Of a stretch of DNA of 64,000 nt, positions 1 through 12,400 are shown piece by piece. Positions within the stretch are counted from its first letter, which is position 1; the number at the start of each line of letters is the position of its first letter. The translations under genes were made by a program, and so were the position numbers. The notes under the pieces were generated by a model, which did not search any database, had not been told where the DNA came from, and was given only the letters and a program-made list of their open reading frames with translations. The DNA comes from Maylandia zebra. Taxonomy: Eukaryota > Chordata > Actinopteri > Cichliformes > Cichlidae. The stretch lies in contig NC_135187.1 of assembly GCF_041146795.1 (NCBI RefSeq), forward strand, positions 20,616,556 to 20,680,555. Direction: 5' to 3'.

Positions 1-2607
1 TACAGTATCTATTGGACTGAGTATGTCATCGTTTTGTTCTTGTGATCGATCTTTTGTTATTTATTAGCCTGTTCAGCAGGTGGAATTTTTAAACTTTATT
101 TTTTTTGCCGTCACGTCGTCGTGCCCCCTGAGGGGTCAGTAAGGAGTCGATAGCCTCCTCGTTACATTTCAGTTCAGCTACAAACACAAAAGCACCTGTA
201 GAGGAGTGAAGGACCTGTGGCCACAATCGCTACTGTGGGTGCTCTAATCTGATTTTATCTACATGGAACATCTTTGACTTGTGATACATTAACTCCGCAC
301 ATGCTGTAGTTATTTAGTTGATGGGGTGCAGCTTTTTTCTTGTTACTGTGATGAGGCAGCACACTTTCCACAGCGATACTCACTCAGACTTTCTCTGTGA
401 TCTATAGAGTCTGTGAGTTAAGGTGCACCGTTAACAGTGAAGGAAACACTGGACAAGCTGAAGTTTTTTTTTGTCCAACTCCTGTTTGACTTTTAAGGCC
501 GACGCCCTTCGCACACTCTTCTCTATGGTGTTTTTGTGTGAACAGTTACTGATAACACTGCATTGTGTATATGGACCTACACATTTTTCAGTGCCAAAAC
601 TCACGTGGAGTCTTGCAGCACAGATTGTTCTATGAGGCTCTTGGTTTGTTTGGGTTTTTGTCACAGAGTTTTATTTCCTGGAATAAGGAAAATCTGACGT
701 CTTAGTTCTCACTGAGATGCTGTTTGACTTCATCGTGACTGAGTTCAGGTTGTGTGTGTGAGATTGTATCGGGCTTCTGTTGAAACAAGGCCCCAGCACA
801 GAGCTATGTTCTTTTTTTTATGTTTGTTGTTGTGTTTTATTGTGTTAGACAGATAAAGTATTCCAACTCAAGACATAAATAATAGCTTTGTGCCACAGAA
901 TTGTGGTTTAATTCTGTACCCCTTGAAGCGCTTTTTCTAACCTGAGTGGTTTCTGTCGTATTTCAGGTCCACTTATAGAACAAAATGACTGAGTGTGCCT
1001 CAGAAGTTAGTGAGGGCGGTCTCTGCCTACCTTTAGAAAAACCCAGAAACTAGTCTAATGGCCATAAAACCACATCTTTCTTGATATATGCTGAGGTGTC
1101 AGAGGTCATCATTAAGGGTTCAATAAGAGTTAAGAGGAGATTTCGATTAATTCCTACTGACTGAAAATATCACTTCATGCAGAAGTGGTCTCATGTAAAC
1201 TCTTTGAAAGATAACAAAGGGAGAGACTGAATAATGGAAGCACAATTACAGAGAATTCCTGTATAATAACACGTGCATGGATGGGATATTTAATTTTGGT
1301 TCTTCTATAGATTGTTGAACCTTTTAATTGTGGTTCTCCTAAAGAAATCTACTTTTAATCCAATTAGTTCCCAAGTTATGTTGTTGTCTTGTTGATAAAG
1401 CCATAAGACGTGAAAAACCCTTATTTAATATTTCCATTAGTAGAATCTGCCGTCTTGTTACACAAACTATCACTCTGCGAAAGAAATTGACTACTGGATG
1501 AATCACAGAGGAGTAATGACAGATGATGAGAAATAGAGATTAAGGGAAAAACATACTAGTATTTTCATTGTTTTGTGCCCGATATCTGTTCATGTCTTGC
1601 CTGTTTTTTCAGCAATACATTTCTGCTGAGTGGGAGGAAACATCTGTAGGCTTTCTTCCACATTGCCACATGTGTGTTGCATTGTTTTTGATTCTTCTAA
1701 GGCAAGACATTAGGATGAAGTGCAATACAGTAGAAATGTTGCCACAAGTGTCCACCATCATCATTTAAACACTTTCACAGCAAAGAGCTGTTTTTTCCAC
1801 CTCTAGATCAGAACCTTCTTAAAGTTCTTGACACTGTTTTAGTGCCAAAGGCATCGTTGGTTCTTTACAAGAAAGAACTCAAGGATGTGAAGGTGAAGAG
1901 TCACGTTAAACATAGTTCTTGTGTTATAAGCTGCTTCTCACTGTGCATTAAAGATTCTTTGAAATATACACTCTAACCCTTTTGTTGTCACTGAGTGTTT
2001 TGCAGACACAGCTTTAGTCTGCATTTCATTGCTTTGTATTTATCTCAAGAGTATTGGAGTCGTGTAAAATCCTCGAGTCCAGTCGTGCTTTAGAGAAAGA
2101 AAACTGACACGTTCAGAATTAGTTAAAAGTCGGATTGAGCATTCATCTGTATACATCTGATGTTTGCCATCATTTGCTGCACGTTGCTGCACTAAACAAA
2201 TTTAACCTTCTTATTACTTTAATTTGTTTGGCTTTATTTTTTCTCTTCAAATTTTTAAAGATTCCTTTTTTGGTTGTGGGGAAAGCAAGCTGGTGATTCT
2301 TTGCCTGGCTAGAGGTGATAAATGAGAGCCATGATCTGTTTGAATTCAGTGTCACATGAAGGCCTCGTGGTAGTCATTTTTACTATTAACCTGTAAACAA
2401 AGCGCACATGCACACACACCTCTGCTCGTTGTGTTGAGAGAGCAGAAGTTATTTATTGTAATATATTGTTTATTTATGTATTTCATAGGTGGAAAAAAAT
2501 GTCTCTGTTTTTTGTGCCATGTCAGGAACTTTAACAGTGCAGAAGAAGATGTTTGTGGTTTGAAACTGCAAAAGAGGGAAAGTAAAAGGACTTGCTGTCA
2601 CGTTCTG

Positions 2608-2627
2608 TGGCCACATGAGGGCAGCAG
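2608..2627 (+). promoter_or_regulatory. CTCF-like motif
   Basis: TGGCCACATGAGGGCAGCAG resembles the vertebrate CTCF core (CCAC, two variable bases, then GAGGGCAGC). Its flanks resemble those of the 45763 site (both have AAGATGTTTGTGGTTTGAA upstream), so the sites may have spread inside a repeat. Binding is inferred only. Confidence 0.35.
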
Positions 2628-3062
2628 AGGACCAGATCAGAGATCAGATTTCTTTTGTTGTTGTTGCTTTTTTTTGTTAGCAGTAAAAACTGTAATAGGG
2701 AGGAGACCAACAGAGACTCTATGTAGTGTTACTCGGCCACTGTTATGAGTGTCTAAAGTTACTTTTTTTTTTTAGAACAGTGTTGTTTAAAACCTGTTTG
2801 CATGACGAAAAAAACAAAACAAAACCACAATGTTCACAATGCAAGAGAGGACATGTTGAAGGCTTTGTACTATTGTAATATTGTTGATGTGTAAATATAT
2901 GCCTATGTTTGGTATGTTATTTATCTGTTGTAAATGGGGAAAAAAAAAGAAAGTCAACCACAAAGCAATACGTCTCCCTTTGTCTCCCCTCGACCTTCAG
3001 ACGGCTGAAGTCACGTCTTTTCTAAAGCTGCGTTTTACTATGTGAAGATTTTACTGAAAAGG

Positions 3063-3068
3063 AATAAA
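3063..3068 (+). terminator. Poly(A) signal AATAAA
   Basis: Canonical hexamer in GGAATAAATT, with a GT-rich downstream element about 30 bases later (GGTGTTTGTCTTTTTGTTGG). This supports transcript cleavage near 3085-3095. Confidence 0.45.
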
Positions 3069-3333
3069 TTATAGGTTTTATGTGACATATCTCCAGGTGT
3101 TTGTCTTTTTGTTGGCCGATGTTCGGATACTATGTAGATGTTGACGAGTGAATGTGGTGGCTGATGCGACGACAGTCGTATTAGACTCGGTTCAGTGTAA
3201 TCTCTGAAGTATGTTTGATTATGTCAAAATCTGACTGACAGTGGAGAAGGGAAGGTCTTTTCTGGCTTATATTCAAATCCTGTGCAGTTACGCCCAAATG
3301 AAGTTTAGTTTTTTATTTGGAGAAAGTGCTTTT

Positions 3334-3386
3334 GGCCAGTGATATTTGACTAACTTTGCACTCACCCTCTCTGGGGTCCATAAAAG
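3334..3386 (+). promoter_or_regulatory. Decayed lectin promoter (P1)
   Basis: GGCCAGTGATATTTGAC, then CACCCTCTCTGGGGTCCATAAAAGAAAGC, aligns with the module in front of genes A, C and I. The CCAAT box is now CCAGT and the TATA box reads CATAAAAG. It lies about 100 bases upstream of pseudogene P1 in the expected orientation. Confidence 0.6.
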
Positions 3387-3488
3387 AAAGCATCCAGTCA
3401 CATTTCTCTATAGGATTCTTGGTGACATCCACCTTTTAAATTCCAGCAACACACTTTATCAAAAGTGACGGATTAAAGCCCTAACACG

Positions 3489-3941
3489 ATGACCTTGTCT
3501 TCTTGCTGGTTCTGGGTGCTCTATCGACTTCAGATGAACAAGAAGTACATTTATTGTGTGGTAACTGTCCCCAACCCCTGGTACAGCTACAGCTGCTACA
3601 TGCACAATGCTGTAACTATGACCTGGGCTGATGCAGAGCTGCACTGTGTGTCAGAGGGAACCAACCTTGTGTCCATCCAGTCAGAAGGAACATAATTTTA
3701 TCCAAACCTTGTGTAAGACCTTAAGTGGTGAAAATGTCTTCACTTGGATCGGACTTGGTGACATTCACAAAGAAGGCAGATGGATGTGGTCTGATGGATC
3801 TCAAGTCAGCTTTGAATTATGGGGTCAAGGAAAGGAGACCTGTGCACACATAAACTTTGGCCCAGATGTTATATGGAATGACCTTGAGTGTCCAAAAAAC
3901 CCCTTTCTTTTGTATGTGCAACTCGCACTACTGGTCGTTAG
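3489..3941 (+). pseudogene. C-type lectin pseudogene P1
   Basis: A broken member of the C-type lectin family. An ATG leader (similar to MILLLFLF...LALGA) runs almost directly into lectin-domain sequence. Landmarks are WYSYSCY, MTWADAELHC, TWIGLGDIHKEGRWMWSDG, WNDLEC and, in another frame, FVCATR before a TAG at 3939. The reading frame shifts near 3685 and again near 3905. The loop that normally carries the QPD sugar-binding triplet is deleted, so the protein goes from FELWGQG straight to ETCAH. The intron of about 130-370 bases found in intact paralogues is absent, with the acceptor-like CTTCAG still visible at the fusion. A recognisable promoter lies upstream. It is a tandem duplicate of the copy at 13477. 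Confidence 0.85.
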
Positions 3942-4904
3942 GAATTTAAAAGAAAAGATATGTCTGATACAACTTACTAATTATGACTGTATAAACTGGT
4001 TAAAACACTTTAAGACTGCACAGTAAAGATTCATGTTGTTATGATGTCATGATCAGATGTTTACTTTTGTTTATTTGTTTATTTTTGTTTACACGTGTGG
4101 CTCCTTCCATTAGATCATGTGCAGGTGTGTGCAGCTCTCCTCTCTGCTCCAGCTGAAAGCCACCTCGGCCCACTCGCTGCCTCCTCTCACTGTTCTTATT
4201 GTTAGGAATAAATATCAGATGCACAATTTGCATTACATTTATTTACATTTATATTGTGATTTACATTGCATGTTAAATATTGTTCAATATTGTGAGTCCT
4301 CCTGAACCCATTAAGACATTTCATATTAAACATCCTGACATTCTGATGTTATCTAACTCCTGGGCTTATGTTTTGTTGATTTTATATCCTTGTGATTTGT
4401 ATCTTGAAAGACAACATAAATTTACTTTACTTGCATATTTGCTTAACATTGCTGTGCTGAGGAGAGACTGAGAACGGTGCCTTCATGGTGAAATGCTGTC
4501 TGCTATTTCCACAACTTAAAGCAGCATAGTTTAGTCTTTGATTCCAAGCCTCCCCGCCCCCATCAAATGGTTTTGTTTTTGTCTCTGCTTTGAAACGCCA
4601 ACAGCCCCCAGAATGGAGCACAAGTTATGCAGAACCTCTGTGGATTAAGTGAATGCAAACTCTAAAAGCAAGATGTCTGACGTTCAACAGACAGTACTGC
4701 TGTAGTATTTCCAAAGATGTTGTGTATTTTTCTATCCAGGTATGTATTTTACTATATTAGCAGTAGGAATGTTTCTGGCGATTAATTTCTTAGGGCGTTT
4801 TCACACCTGTTTACTCTGGTCTCAATTGGTTGATGAATTTGTAAACTTGTACTTCCCCCCTGGTTAGGTTTGTTTTCAGATACAGAACAATCCAGGTCAA
4901 CTCC

Positions 4905-5003
4905 AAGTGGATTTGGGAGGAGTTTTTTGAGGCCATGGAAGAAGACTTTCGGACTGCCTTGAAGCGATTCTGGCAAACACTCAGGCGACCCAGGAGAGGG
5001 TAA
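4905..5003 (+). mobile_element. RTE-like LINE coding fragment
   Basis: Translates as EEFFEAMEEDFRTALKRFWQ followed by TLRRPRRG. This matches the segment just before the reverse-transcriptase domain in a LINE family common in fish. Only about 33 codons remain. Pieces of apparently the same family lie at 52285-52545 and 56163-56790. Confidence 0.5.
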
Positions 5004-5759
5004 GCAGCAACCACAGTGAATAGTACAGCTGTCATGCCATGGCAGTTATCCCCGACAGAATTTGTGTCCATGCGTTTAGGCTGAATCTGCCACAATTTGT
5101 TCCCCAGTGTTCAAATCATGGAAAAACGTGGTTTGAGAACGTGGTATACTGAGTTTAAATGAATCGAGTTTACACAGACGTGATTATTCTGTTATCAGGC
5201 AACAACACTTATCACTTATCTTGGTTGGAATGGAGGCGGAGTCAACTGGATCCCCTCACCTTGTCCAGCAACAAGGAGCGAGCTCCAGACGCAGGGGAAA
5301 CAGATACCTTTGCACGCCGCCTGCCTGAGTCCTGTGTTTTTGTCCTGCTCCAGACGTCGGGTCTGGTGCACAAGAAAAAAAGTCGTGAATATGCAATCAT
5401 AGAATGATGCACAAGACCAGACACCAGACAGACAAAATTATTAGCCTTAATATTACACCTTTCTTACAAAACAAGAGTCAAGTTGTTACCTTTTATAACT
5501 ATACTACTTAAAACTACTAAACTACTTAAAGTTTTGTTAAAGTTCCTTAATGTGGCATTTACATCCTGTGCTTTCACTTTCTGTATGTTTGATTATATAA
5601 GCGGGGTCACTTGCAGGTCACCAAATACTGTTCATTATCTGCTGTAAATATCTGGACTCTGTTGTTAGTTCAGGATAGAATAGTTTTATTATAAAAGTCA
5701 TTCTTGGCAAAATGATATAAAAGTAAACACACATGTACTGTATTGTCACAAGCATTTAC

Positions 5760-6055
5760 TCACCCATCCAAATCATTGAATTCAGGTGTTCCAATCACTT
5801 CCATGGCCACAGGTGTATAAAATCAAGCACCTCGGCATGCAGACTGCTTCTACAAACATTTGTGGAAAAAAATATCTCACTCTCAGAAGCTCAGTGAATT
5901 CCAGTGTGATACCGTAACAGGATGCAACCCGTGCAACAAGTCCAGTCATCAAGTTATCTTGCTGCCAAATGTTCCACAGTCAGCTATTAGTGGTATTAAA
6001 AAAAAGTGGACGTGATTGGGAATGACAGCAACTCAGCCACAAAGTGGTAACAGTC
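5760..6055 (+). mobile_element. Tc1-like transposon fragment
   Basis: The stretch from CACCCATCCAAATCATTGAA to GCAACTCAGCCACAAAGTGG matches the 5' part of a Tc1/mariner element, including the start of the transposase helix-turn-helix region (LSEAQ-like, then NRMQPVQQVQSS...). Stops and frameshifts are present, and the catalytic region and one terminal repeat are missing. It is inactive. Confidence 0.6.
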
Positions 6056-7035
6056 CCGGTCTCCCTTCAGGGTTTCCACAGATTCCAAATAATTACCAAA
6101 CGTTCATGTGAAATAAAGGCTGCTCACCACTCCATATCCACAGGTCCTCCAAGCAAAACCTGAGCACAGGGAGAAGCAGGTTAGACAATGGATTATGGCG
6201 CGAAACAAAAACTGCAAATCTCATAATTCAAAAGAGGACATATTGAAGGATTTGTAATGATGTAGTATTATTGATGCCTATACTGTCAGCAGCCAAGATC
6301 TATTGCAAACTATCAAAAGATGGATTCAGGGTTACCTGATCCAGCGCTAACTATAAACTTTATCAAAAATGAAAATTTAAGCCTAATTTTAAAAGTAGAG
6401 TGGGTGTCTGTCTCCCAAATCCAAACCGGAAGCTGGTTTCACAGAAGAGGGGCCTGCCTCCCTTTCTATTTTATACATCCTAGAAACCACAAGTAAACCA
6501 GCAGCCTGACTGCAACATGCTCTCTTGGGGTGATACTACAGTACTATGGTAATAAGCATACAACAATAAAAATGTAAAAAAAAAAAAAACTTCACAGTTC
6601 AATTTGCTGTGAACTTAATGAGTTTAAAAAAATAAACTGTGGCATGTGTGAAAGCTTGTGCAAATGTTTAGATAAAATCTCAGAATTCTGTAAGTTCCTT
6701 AATGTGGTATTTGACAACTATTTAAGACTTGTAGCTAATAAATCTCATGGCTTTTGCCAGCTAGAATGACATCTTTTGCTTTTGCTTTCTGTGGAGTTAT
6801 GTGTGCAGGTCCAAATACTATTCATCCTTATCTGATGAAATAAGATAATTTCATCAGATAAGTCGAGGTGGTTATCTGTAAATACCAGGACTTTGTTCTT
6901 AGTCTATTTTTATGTTTTGTTTTTTAGTTTATGATAGACTGCTTTTATTGTATCATGAAAGTTCTAGTAACTTTAGCATGTATTTTTGATGGTCAGTGTG
7001 AGCAGCTAGGGAAATGGCCTGACTGAGATATGAAA

Positions 7036-7036
<1 letters not shown>
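6056..7036. other. Intergenic DNA, no gene seen
   Basis: AT-rich with no supported gene. It holds a perfect 14-bp inverted repeat (6828-6841 and 6848-6861, six-base loop AAGATA). Short stretches (for example CAGGTCCAAATACTATTCATC) resemble DNA at 5610 and 57010, an old duplicated lectin-flank sequence. Confidence 0.4.

Positions 7037-7110
<74 letters not shown>
7037..7110. repeat. (TG)n microsatellite
   Basis: About 37 uninterrupted TG dinucleotides. It marks the left edge of the duplicated gene-A block. The homologous tract near gene C is 27831-27918, and near B it is a CA tract split by a MITE (25755-26130). Confidence 0.95.
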
Positions 7111-7593
7111 GCCCTCACCGTTGTCAGTGTCTGCATTTGGGTCCTCATGTTGTAATTCTTCATAGAAACTAAAAAGCATAATGACATAATAGTGCTGACA
7201 TTTAAACCAAAGTGAGAAAACAACACATTTATTAATAAATATGTCTTAATAGTTTGTTATTTTCTTATTTACTTTAAATTGTCCTGCCAAAATGAAAGAG
7301 ATGATCCTTCTGTGTGGAAGGACTTTGTTCTCTTTATGTTAGATTAACTCATCTGTTTTACTTTACTGTTTCCTTTCGTAGCTCTGACCTGTCCTGTTTA
7401 ATTGTTCATGACCTTGATAAGGCTTTTTACCATGCAATAAATATATAACTACATAAAATAAAGAGTCACGTTCTCCTGAATGTGCCAAGAGGAAACTGTT
7501 CAACAGTTAAACAATTATGAATTTCTTTGGAATTTGATTTTTTCAGGCTTATATTTAATGTTATTGTTTATGGTGGAGAGTTTTGGTCTATTT

Positions 7594-7645
7594 GACCAAT
7601 GATATCACACCAGCAGTAAAAACACCCACTCAGGCAGCTATAAAA
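7594..7645 (+). promoter_or_regulatory. Core promoter of lectin A
   Basis: GACCAATGATATCACACC, then ACCCACTCAGGCAGCTATAAAAG. It contains an inverted-CCAAT-type box, the palindrome TGATATCA and a TATA box at 7639-7645. The TATA box lies 72 bases before the ATG, the same spacing as in gene C. Confidence 0.8.
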
Positions 7646-7710
7646 GAAACCATCCTGTACAAAGAAGCTGCAGCAGCTCCTCATCATACTGTGAGACTTA
7701 AAGCTTCAAC

Positions 7711-8574
7711 ATGATCTTGCTCCTCTTCTTGTTTGGTCTGGCTCTGGGTGCTCCTTCTGAGTCTCCCTCTGATGACAATGAAGTGAAGCAACAACCTGGT
7801 AACCGTCTCATTTTCTAGCTCTTATTTTCCCTTATTTACTTTTACCTTTATTTGTGGTTATTATGTTAGCAAAAGATCATTTTATGTGGATATTTGTTAC
7901 CTTATGCTCCTCTTCTTTGGAACTGTGAATGAGGGAAAAGCTTTTGCTGAATGCATTTGACCAGTGGCATTATTTCAACTGTGCAGCCATGATTCTCTGC
8001 AGCGCTTAAATTAAAGCAGTTACTTGTTTCAATACCAGCAGAGCATTTTCACCTCTGTTTCTGTGACTCTGAGAAAAAAAATCTCTTTTTCTCAACTTTT
8101 TAACAGTTTCATCCAGCCCTGAATTCTGTTTTCCTTTCAGGTGAACGGAAATTTAAACTGCAACGTGGAGCCTGTCCCATGTTCTGGTGGAGCTTCAATG
8201 ACCGCTGCTACAAATATGTCGCCACCCGCATGACCTGGGCTGATGCAGAGGTCTACTGTTTGTCACAGGGAGCCAACCTGGTGTCCATCCGCAATACAGA
8301 GGAACAGAGTTTTGTGAAAAACCTGATCCAGAACTTTGACCACGCAGAGGGACTCACCTGGATTGGACTCAGTGACAAACATAAAGAAGGCACCTGGATG
8401 TGGTCCGATGGTTGTCCACTGCGTTTTGTCTACTGGAGTCCAGCACAACCAGATAATGAGGGAGGAAATGAACACTGTGTTCACACCAATGTAGTATCAG
8501 ATAAGAAATGGAATGACTACACGTGTGCTACCAATTTACCTTATGTTTGTGCAACACGCATTACCTGTCCTTAG
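7711..8574 (+). CDS. Secreted C-type lectin A (nattectin/ladderlectin-like)
   Basis: Two exons, 7711-7798 and 8141-8574, with a GT...AG intron in phase 1. They encode 173 residues. Residues 1 to about 14 (MILLLFLFGLALGA) are a signal peptide, followed by an acidic spacer. The single C-type lectin domain spans about 41-173. Its landmarks are Cys41/Cys52 (the extra N-terminal pair of long-form domains), WADAE, Cys69, WIGL at 103-106, EGTWMWSDG, Cys121, the triplet QPD at 132-134, Glu140, Cys142, WND at 153-155, Cys158, Cys166 and Cys172. QPD plus Glu and Asn-Asp predicts a calcium site of the galactose-preferring type. The family is known for soluble defence lectins and type II antifreeze proteins; sugar preference here is inferred. 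The start is the only ATG after the promoter and is shared with C, F and I. The poly(A) signal is at 8613. One of three complete copies in the window. Confidence 0.9.
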
Positions 8575-8612
8575 AAGCACCGAACCTTCTGTTCCTGCTA
8601 GTACAATGCTAC

Positions 8613-8618
8613 AATAAA
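8613..8618 (+). terminator. Poly(A) signal of lectin A
   Basis: AATAAA in GCTACAATAAAGATG, 39 bases after the stop codon, followed by GT-rich TGTCTTTTGTGTGTCTGTG. The same arrangement follows gene C. Confidence 0.8.
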
Positions 8619-9485
8619 GATGTGAATGCACACTGTAACCTGTCTTTTGTGTGTCTGTGCAAAAGTCATTAAATTTCACTCACCTTGATTTTCATGAATA
8701 CAGAATCATCCACTGGTAGCTCTGATGGTGGATCACAGGGAATATTTACTCATTGTTTTAATCTCACAGCCAGTGTTGGGGACTAACGGAATACATGTAC
8801 CGCCGTTACACATTTAAAATACAAAATATGAGTAACTGTATTCCGCTACAGTTACCGTTTATATGGGTTGGTACTTTACTTTGTTGAAATAAATGGATTA
8901 CATAGCGGTCTTTTCCTGTTTCATATGTTAGGCTATGCCCTCTCTATTTTTGGTAATTCCACGCTGGTGTAAAACCAGACAAAACACACATTAAGAGGTA
9001 GTAATACCTGTGTCTCAATCTAACGGTCCACGTCACCCCTATTTGCAGCCCATATAATGACGCGAAGAAGTGTTTTAAAAAATTATTCAAAAAATTATTT
9101 AATAAGAAGGCAACAGGCAGAGTGTTACAGGCATCGCCCTAAAGAATGTAGCCTCACGGGCAGTGTAGTTCGTGCTGCAGGGAGAATGGACTGCCATACC
9201 TGTTATGTGTCTGTGAGCGCCAGGAGGGAGAAAAAGGAGAGTTGAAAAGTATGAGTTGTCACCGACCAGAAACGGGAGCTGGAAGCATGTAAATATAATA
9301 ATAACCACTGCAGCCAAAAACAGTGCCTGATGAGCCCAGTTGTAAGTAAGCTATTAAGACTGTACACTGTGTTCGTGTTTTTCTCCCAAACAATAAGTTC
9401 TGTTGGAGCAGCCTTTCAACGGCTCTCTCTGTCTCTCGCTAGAAAAGTTGACCCAGACAACAAAGTAAAGCTAGTTTTCAGCTAC

Positions 9486-12400
9486 CAGTGTTGGGACTAG
9501 AGATGGCACGATACCACTTTTTTATGTCCGATACCGATACCGATATCATAAATTTGGATATCTGCCGATACCGATATGAATCCGATATAGTGTGTTTTAA
9601 TCAACAAAACTGTTTTTTAAATATTTTGCTGCATTTTGTATAAGTTCATACTCAAGTTTAAAACAACAACTACACTAAAGCTATTCTGTTATACCTGTAT
9701 GCAAAGAAAAATATTTCATAGTACAGCAATACTGATCAATCTAATAAACTTAGACCTACACCATCCTCCCTATTCTGGTATTTTAAAGAGTACTTAGCGT
9801 AAATATTAAGCAACCTAACTAATAGGGTTCCAACTCCCAGCAACAACAAAAATAAATAAATAAAAAATAGGGAACCACCCCTCACGCTCCACCTCATGAT
9901 GCTTAATCGACGTAATCAACCTTAATTTGATGCAGTGTGAAAAAAAATGCACAGAAATCAATTATTTTTCAAGAAATATTAAATAGATTCAACATCTTTC
10001 TTCAACAAAATTGCAGACTGCACAGATGGTACCTTCCCAAAGGAAAAAGTACTATAGCTTACTAGGGTATATATATTAGACTTAATAGTTACTATATACA
10101 GTAATGGACTTCTATACATTTTGCATCAAATTAAAACTTTGGGTGTCAGATAATTATTTATTAAAAGCTAGACATTTTAAATGAGAATAAGAAAGAAAAG
10201 TATGTCTTTGTGCCCCCTTTTCCCTGTTCAAGCCTTATTGGCCCCCCTGGCTAAACTTTGCTAGATCCGCCCCTGCACAGTTACCAGCGTCAGCTACGTA
10301 GAAAAAGATCCTCGAGTAGAAAGTAATAATAAATAAATTCTAACAACAGCTGATCAAGCTTAAACGTGCTGGTGTTGTTTAGCCGCTGGTTTCCTCTTTC
10401 TGGTGCAACGTGGGCCAAAAGCAAACTAGAGACACGGACTCACGACAGAAAAGCCGATCAGCTGATCGTTAAGCAGTTTCATGATTGAAGTAGCAGCAAG
10501 AAGAGGCAGTCGCTTGTTAAGCTTAACGCAGGAATGCTTTACAAACATTCAGAGATGGACTTACACACTTGCTTTACTTCTCTCGGGATAACTTTGTCGG
10601 AGATGAAATGCCGGGTTGCTAGCGAAGCTCCACATGCTATCCAGACCACCGACAGGTCCCGCATGCCACAGCCGCTCTATCACGTGATGCATACTGCTCC
10701 GACGTGCTAACGTTCTGAGGTGAGTTACGGCGTGTTGCAAGTTTTGTGAGGTGCTTTCGTGATATTTAATGGATCGGATTACATTTTTTATTTTTCTCCG
10801 ATATCCGATCCAGTAATTTAGGTCAGTATCGGACCGATACCGATACGTAATATCGGATCGGTCCATCTCTAGTTGGGACTAACGCGTTATTAAGTAACGC
10901 GTTACAGTAACTACGTTATTATTGTGGTAACGAGCACGGTAACTAGTTATTATGCCAAAACCAGGAACGCGTTACTCGTTACTGGGATTTAGATAGGCTC
11001 GTTATTCGTTACTTCGTGTGGTGGCTATCGCGGAGCTTCCACAGATTCAATAACATTAGCAAGTGGTGGAAGCCAGCAGGTGGAGGATGGAAAAGGGAGG
11101 CAAGAGGAGAGACCCGAAGCAGCCGCCGGTCTGAGTATCAGGTGAACTGAACTTCAGGTAAGAAGTTATGACCTGCAGTGTATCTGAGTCACATATAAAC
11201 CAAGTTTAGGTGGAGTTTATTTTCGTTATGCTGACTTTTTCGTACTGAATACTAGCTAGCATGACGGGGTTTCTATACAGCTGGGTGGGTGCTATGTTAC
11301 TGATGTTGAACTTTATATTGTTCATAGGTTAATTATTAGAGTTTCCAACCGTCCCGTAAAAAACAGAATCGTCTCGTATTCAGAGAAAATATTACGGGTT
11401 TCGTATTGAGGTGAAAAGGAACATTTTGTCCCGGACTTCAGCTACAATGAAAAAGGCACAAAGCTGGAGTTATTCTGTGTTTACGCTGCACAGCTGCCTC
11501 TTCTTCTCTCATTCTCTCCCCCTCCCTCTCCTGTTTCTACTTCAATCATGAAACTGATCAATGATCAGCTGATCGGCTCTCTTGTTTGTTTATCGTCCAC
11601 TTTGCGCCAGAAAGAGGAAACCAGCGGATGTCGCGCTAAACAACAGCAGCACTTTTAAGCTTAATCAGCTGTTGTTAGAATTTATTTAATATTACTTTCT
11701 ACTATCAGCTGATGTTTGCTGGAGCCACAGCTGTAAAGCTGCTGGTCATGATATGGTTTGGTTATCTGGTGAGAGGGAAACATGAAGATGAAACCAGGAG
11801 ATGTCCTTACTGGATCATCAGAGCTGAACAGGTGATGGAGAAACAGGTTGACCTTTTAGGTGACATGAACGAGTTGAAGGGAAGTTATGAACTGTTTCTG
11901 AGAGACAAATAACACCAGGATCCTTTTTTTTACTTAGCTGACAGCTGGTAACTGTGCAGGGGCGGGTCTAGCAAAGTGTTGCCACGGGGCCAGGTAGGAC
12001 ATTAACAGGGAAAGGGGGGAACAAAGAAATACTTTTCTTTCTTATTCTCATTTAAAATGTCTCGCTTTTAAAAAAATAATTATCTGAGTCTTACAACAAA
12101 CGATTGATAGATTGATGCATATATACCATCAGAACAGTGTACATCACTGTCACAACAGCGTTTGTTTTCATTCAAAGGCTTTATGATTTTTCCTATAATG
12201 GTGGGCCAGTTTCTAGTCAAAATGCCCGGGACGATTTTTTTTTTTTGTCCCAGTCCAGCCCTGTAAGCAGCTCATCTGCAGTCTGGTGTTACCTACATCT
12301 TCCTATTCGGAAGGCAGAATTTCCGAGTTCTGAGTACAATCGAAAGCACCACGACTGCAGTTTTTGTGTTGGATGTAAAAAGCAGGCTAGAATCATGTGG

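Larger units (their letters stand above)
1..3100 (+). other. Probable 3' UTR/flank of an upstream gene
   Basis: No open reading frame with recognisable protein similarity is visible in either strand. The stretch is AT-rich and not obviously repetitive. It ends in a consensus AATAAA followed by a GT-rich tract (about 3095-3115), the arrangement of a vertebrate cleavage and polyadenylation site. I infer the long 3' untranslated region or 3' flank of a plus-strand gene whose coding part lies left of the window. It could equally be plain intergenic DNA. Confidence 0.3.

Noticed and set aside
2431-2748. 105-codon frame in the leftmost flank
   Set aside because: Rich in Cys/Phe from TG/TTT runs, no homology recognised, lies in probable 3' UTR.
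6993-7226. Open frames with long His-Thr or Cys-Val runs at 6993 and 27831
   Set aside because: Translations of TG/CA microsatellites.
8263-8484. Minus-strand open frame over lectin A (also over B and C)
   Set aside because: Shadow of the strongly conserved lectin frame; no independent features.
10561-10866. About 100-aa open frames repeated at 10561, 36624 and 50559
   Set aside because: They span the terminal repeats of the 1.4-kb hAT family and start in the CGATA arrays; chance frames in a non-autonomous element.
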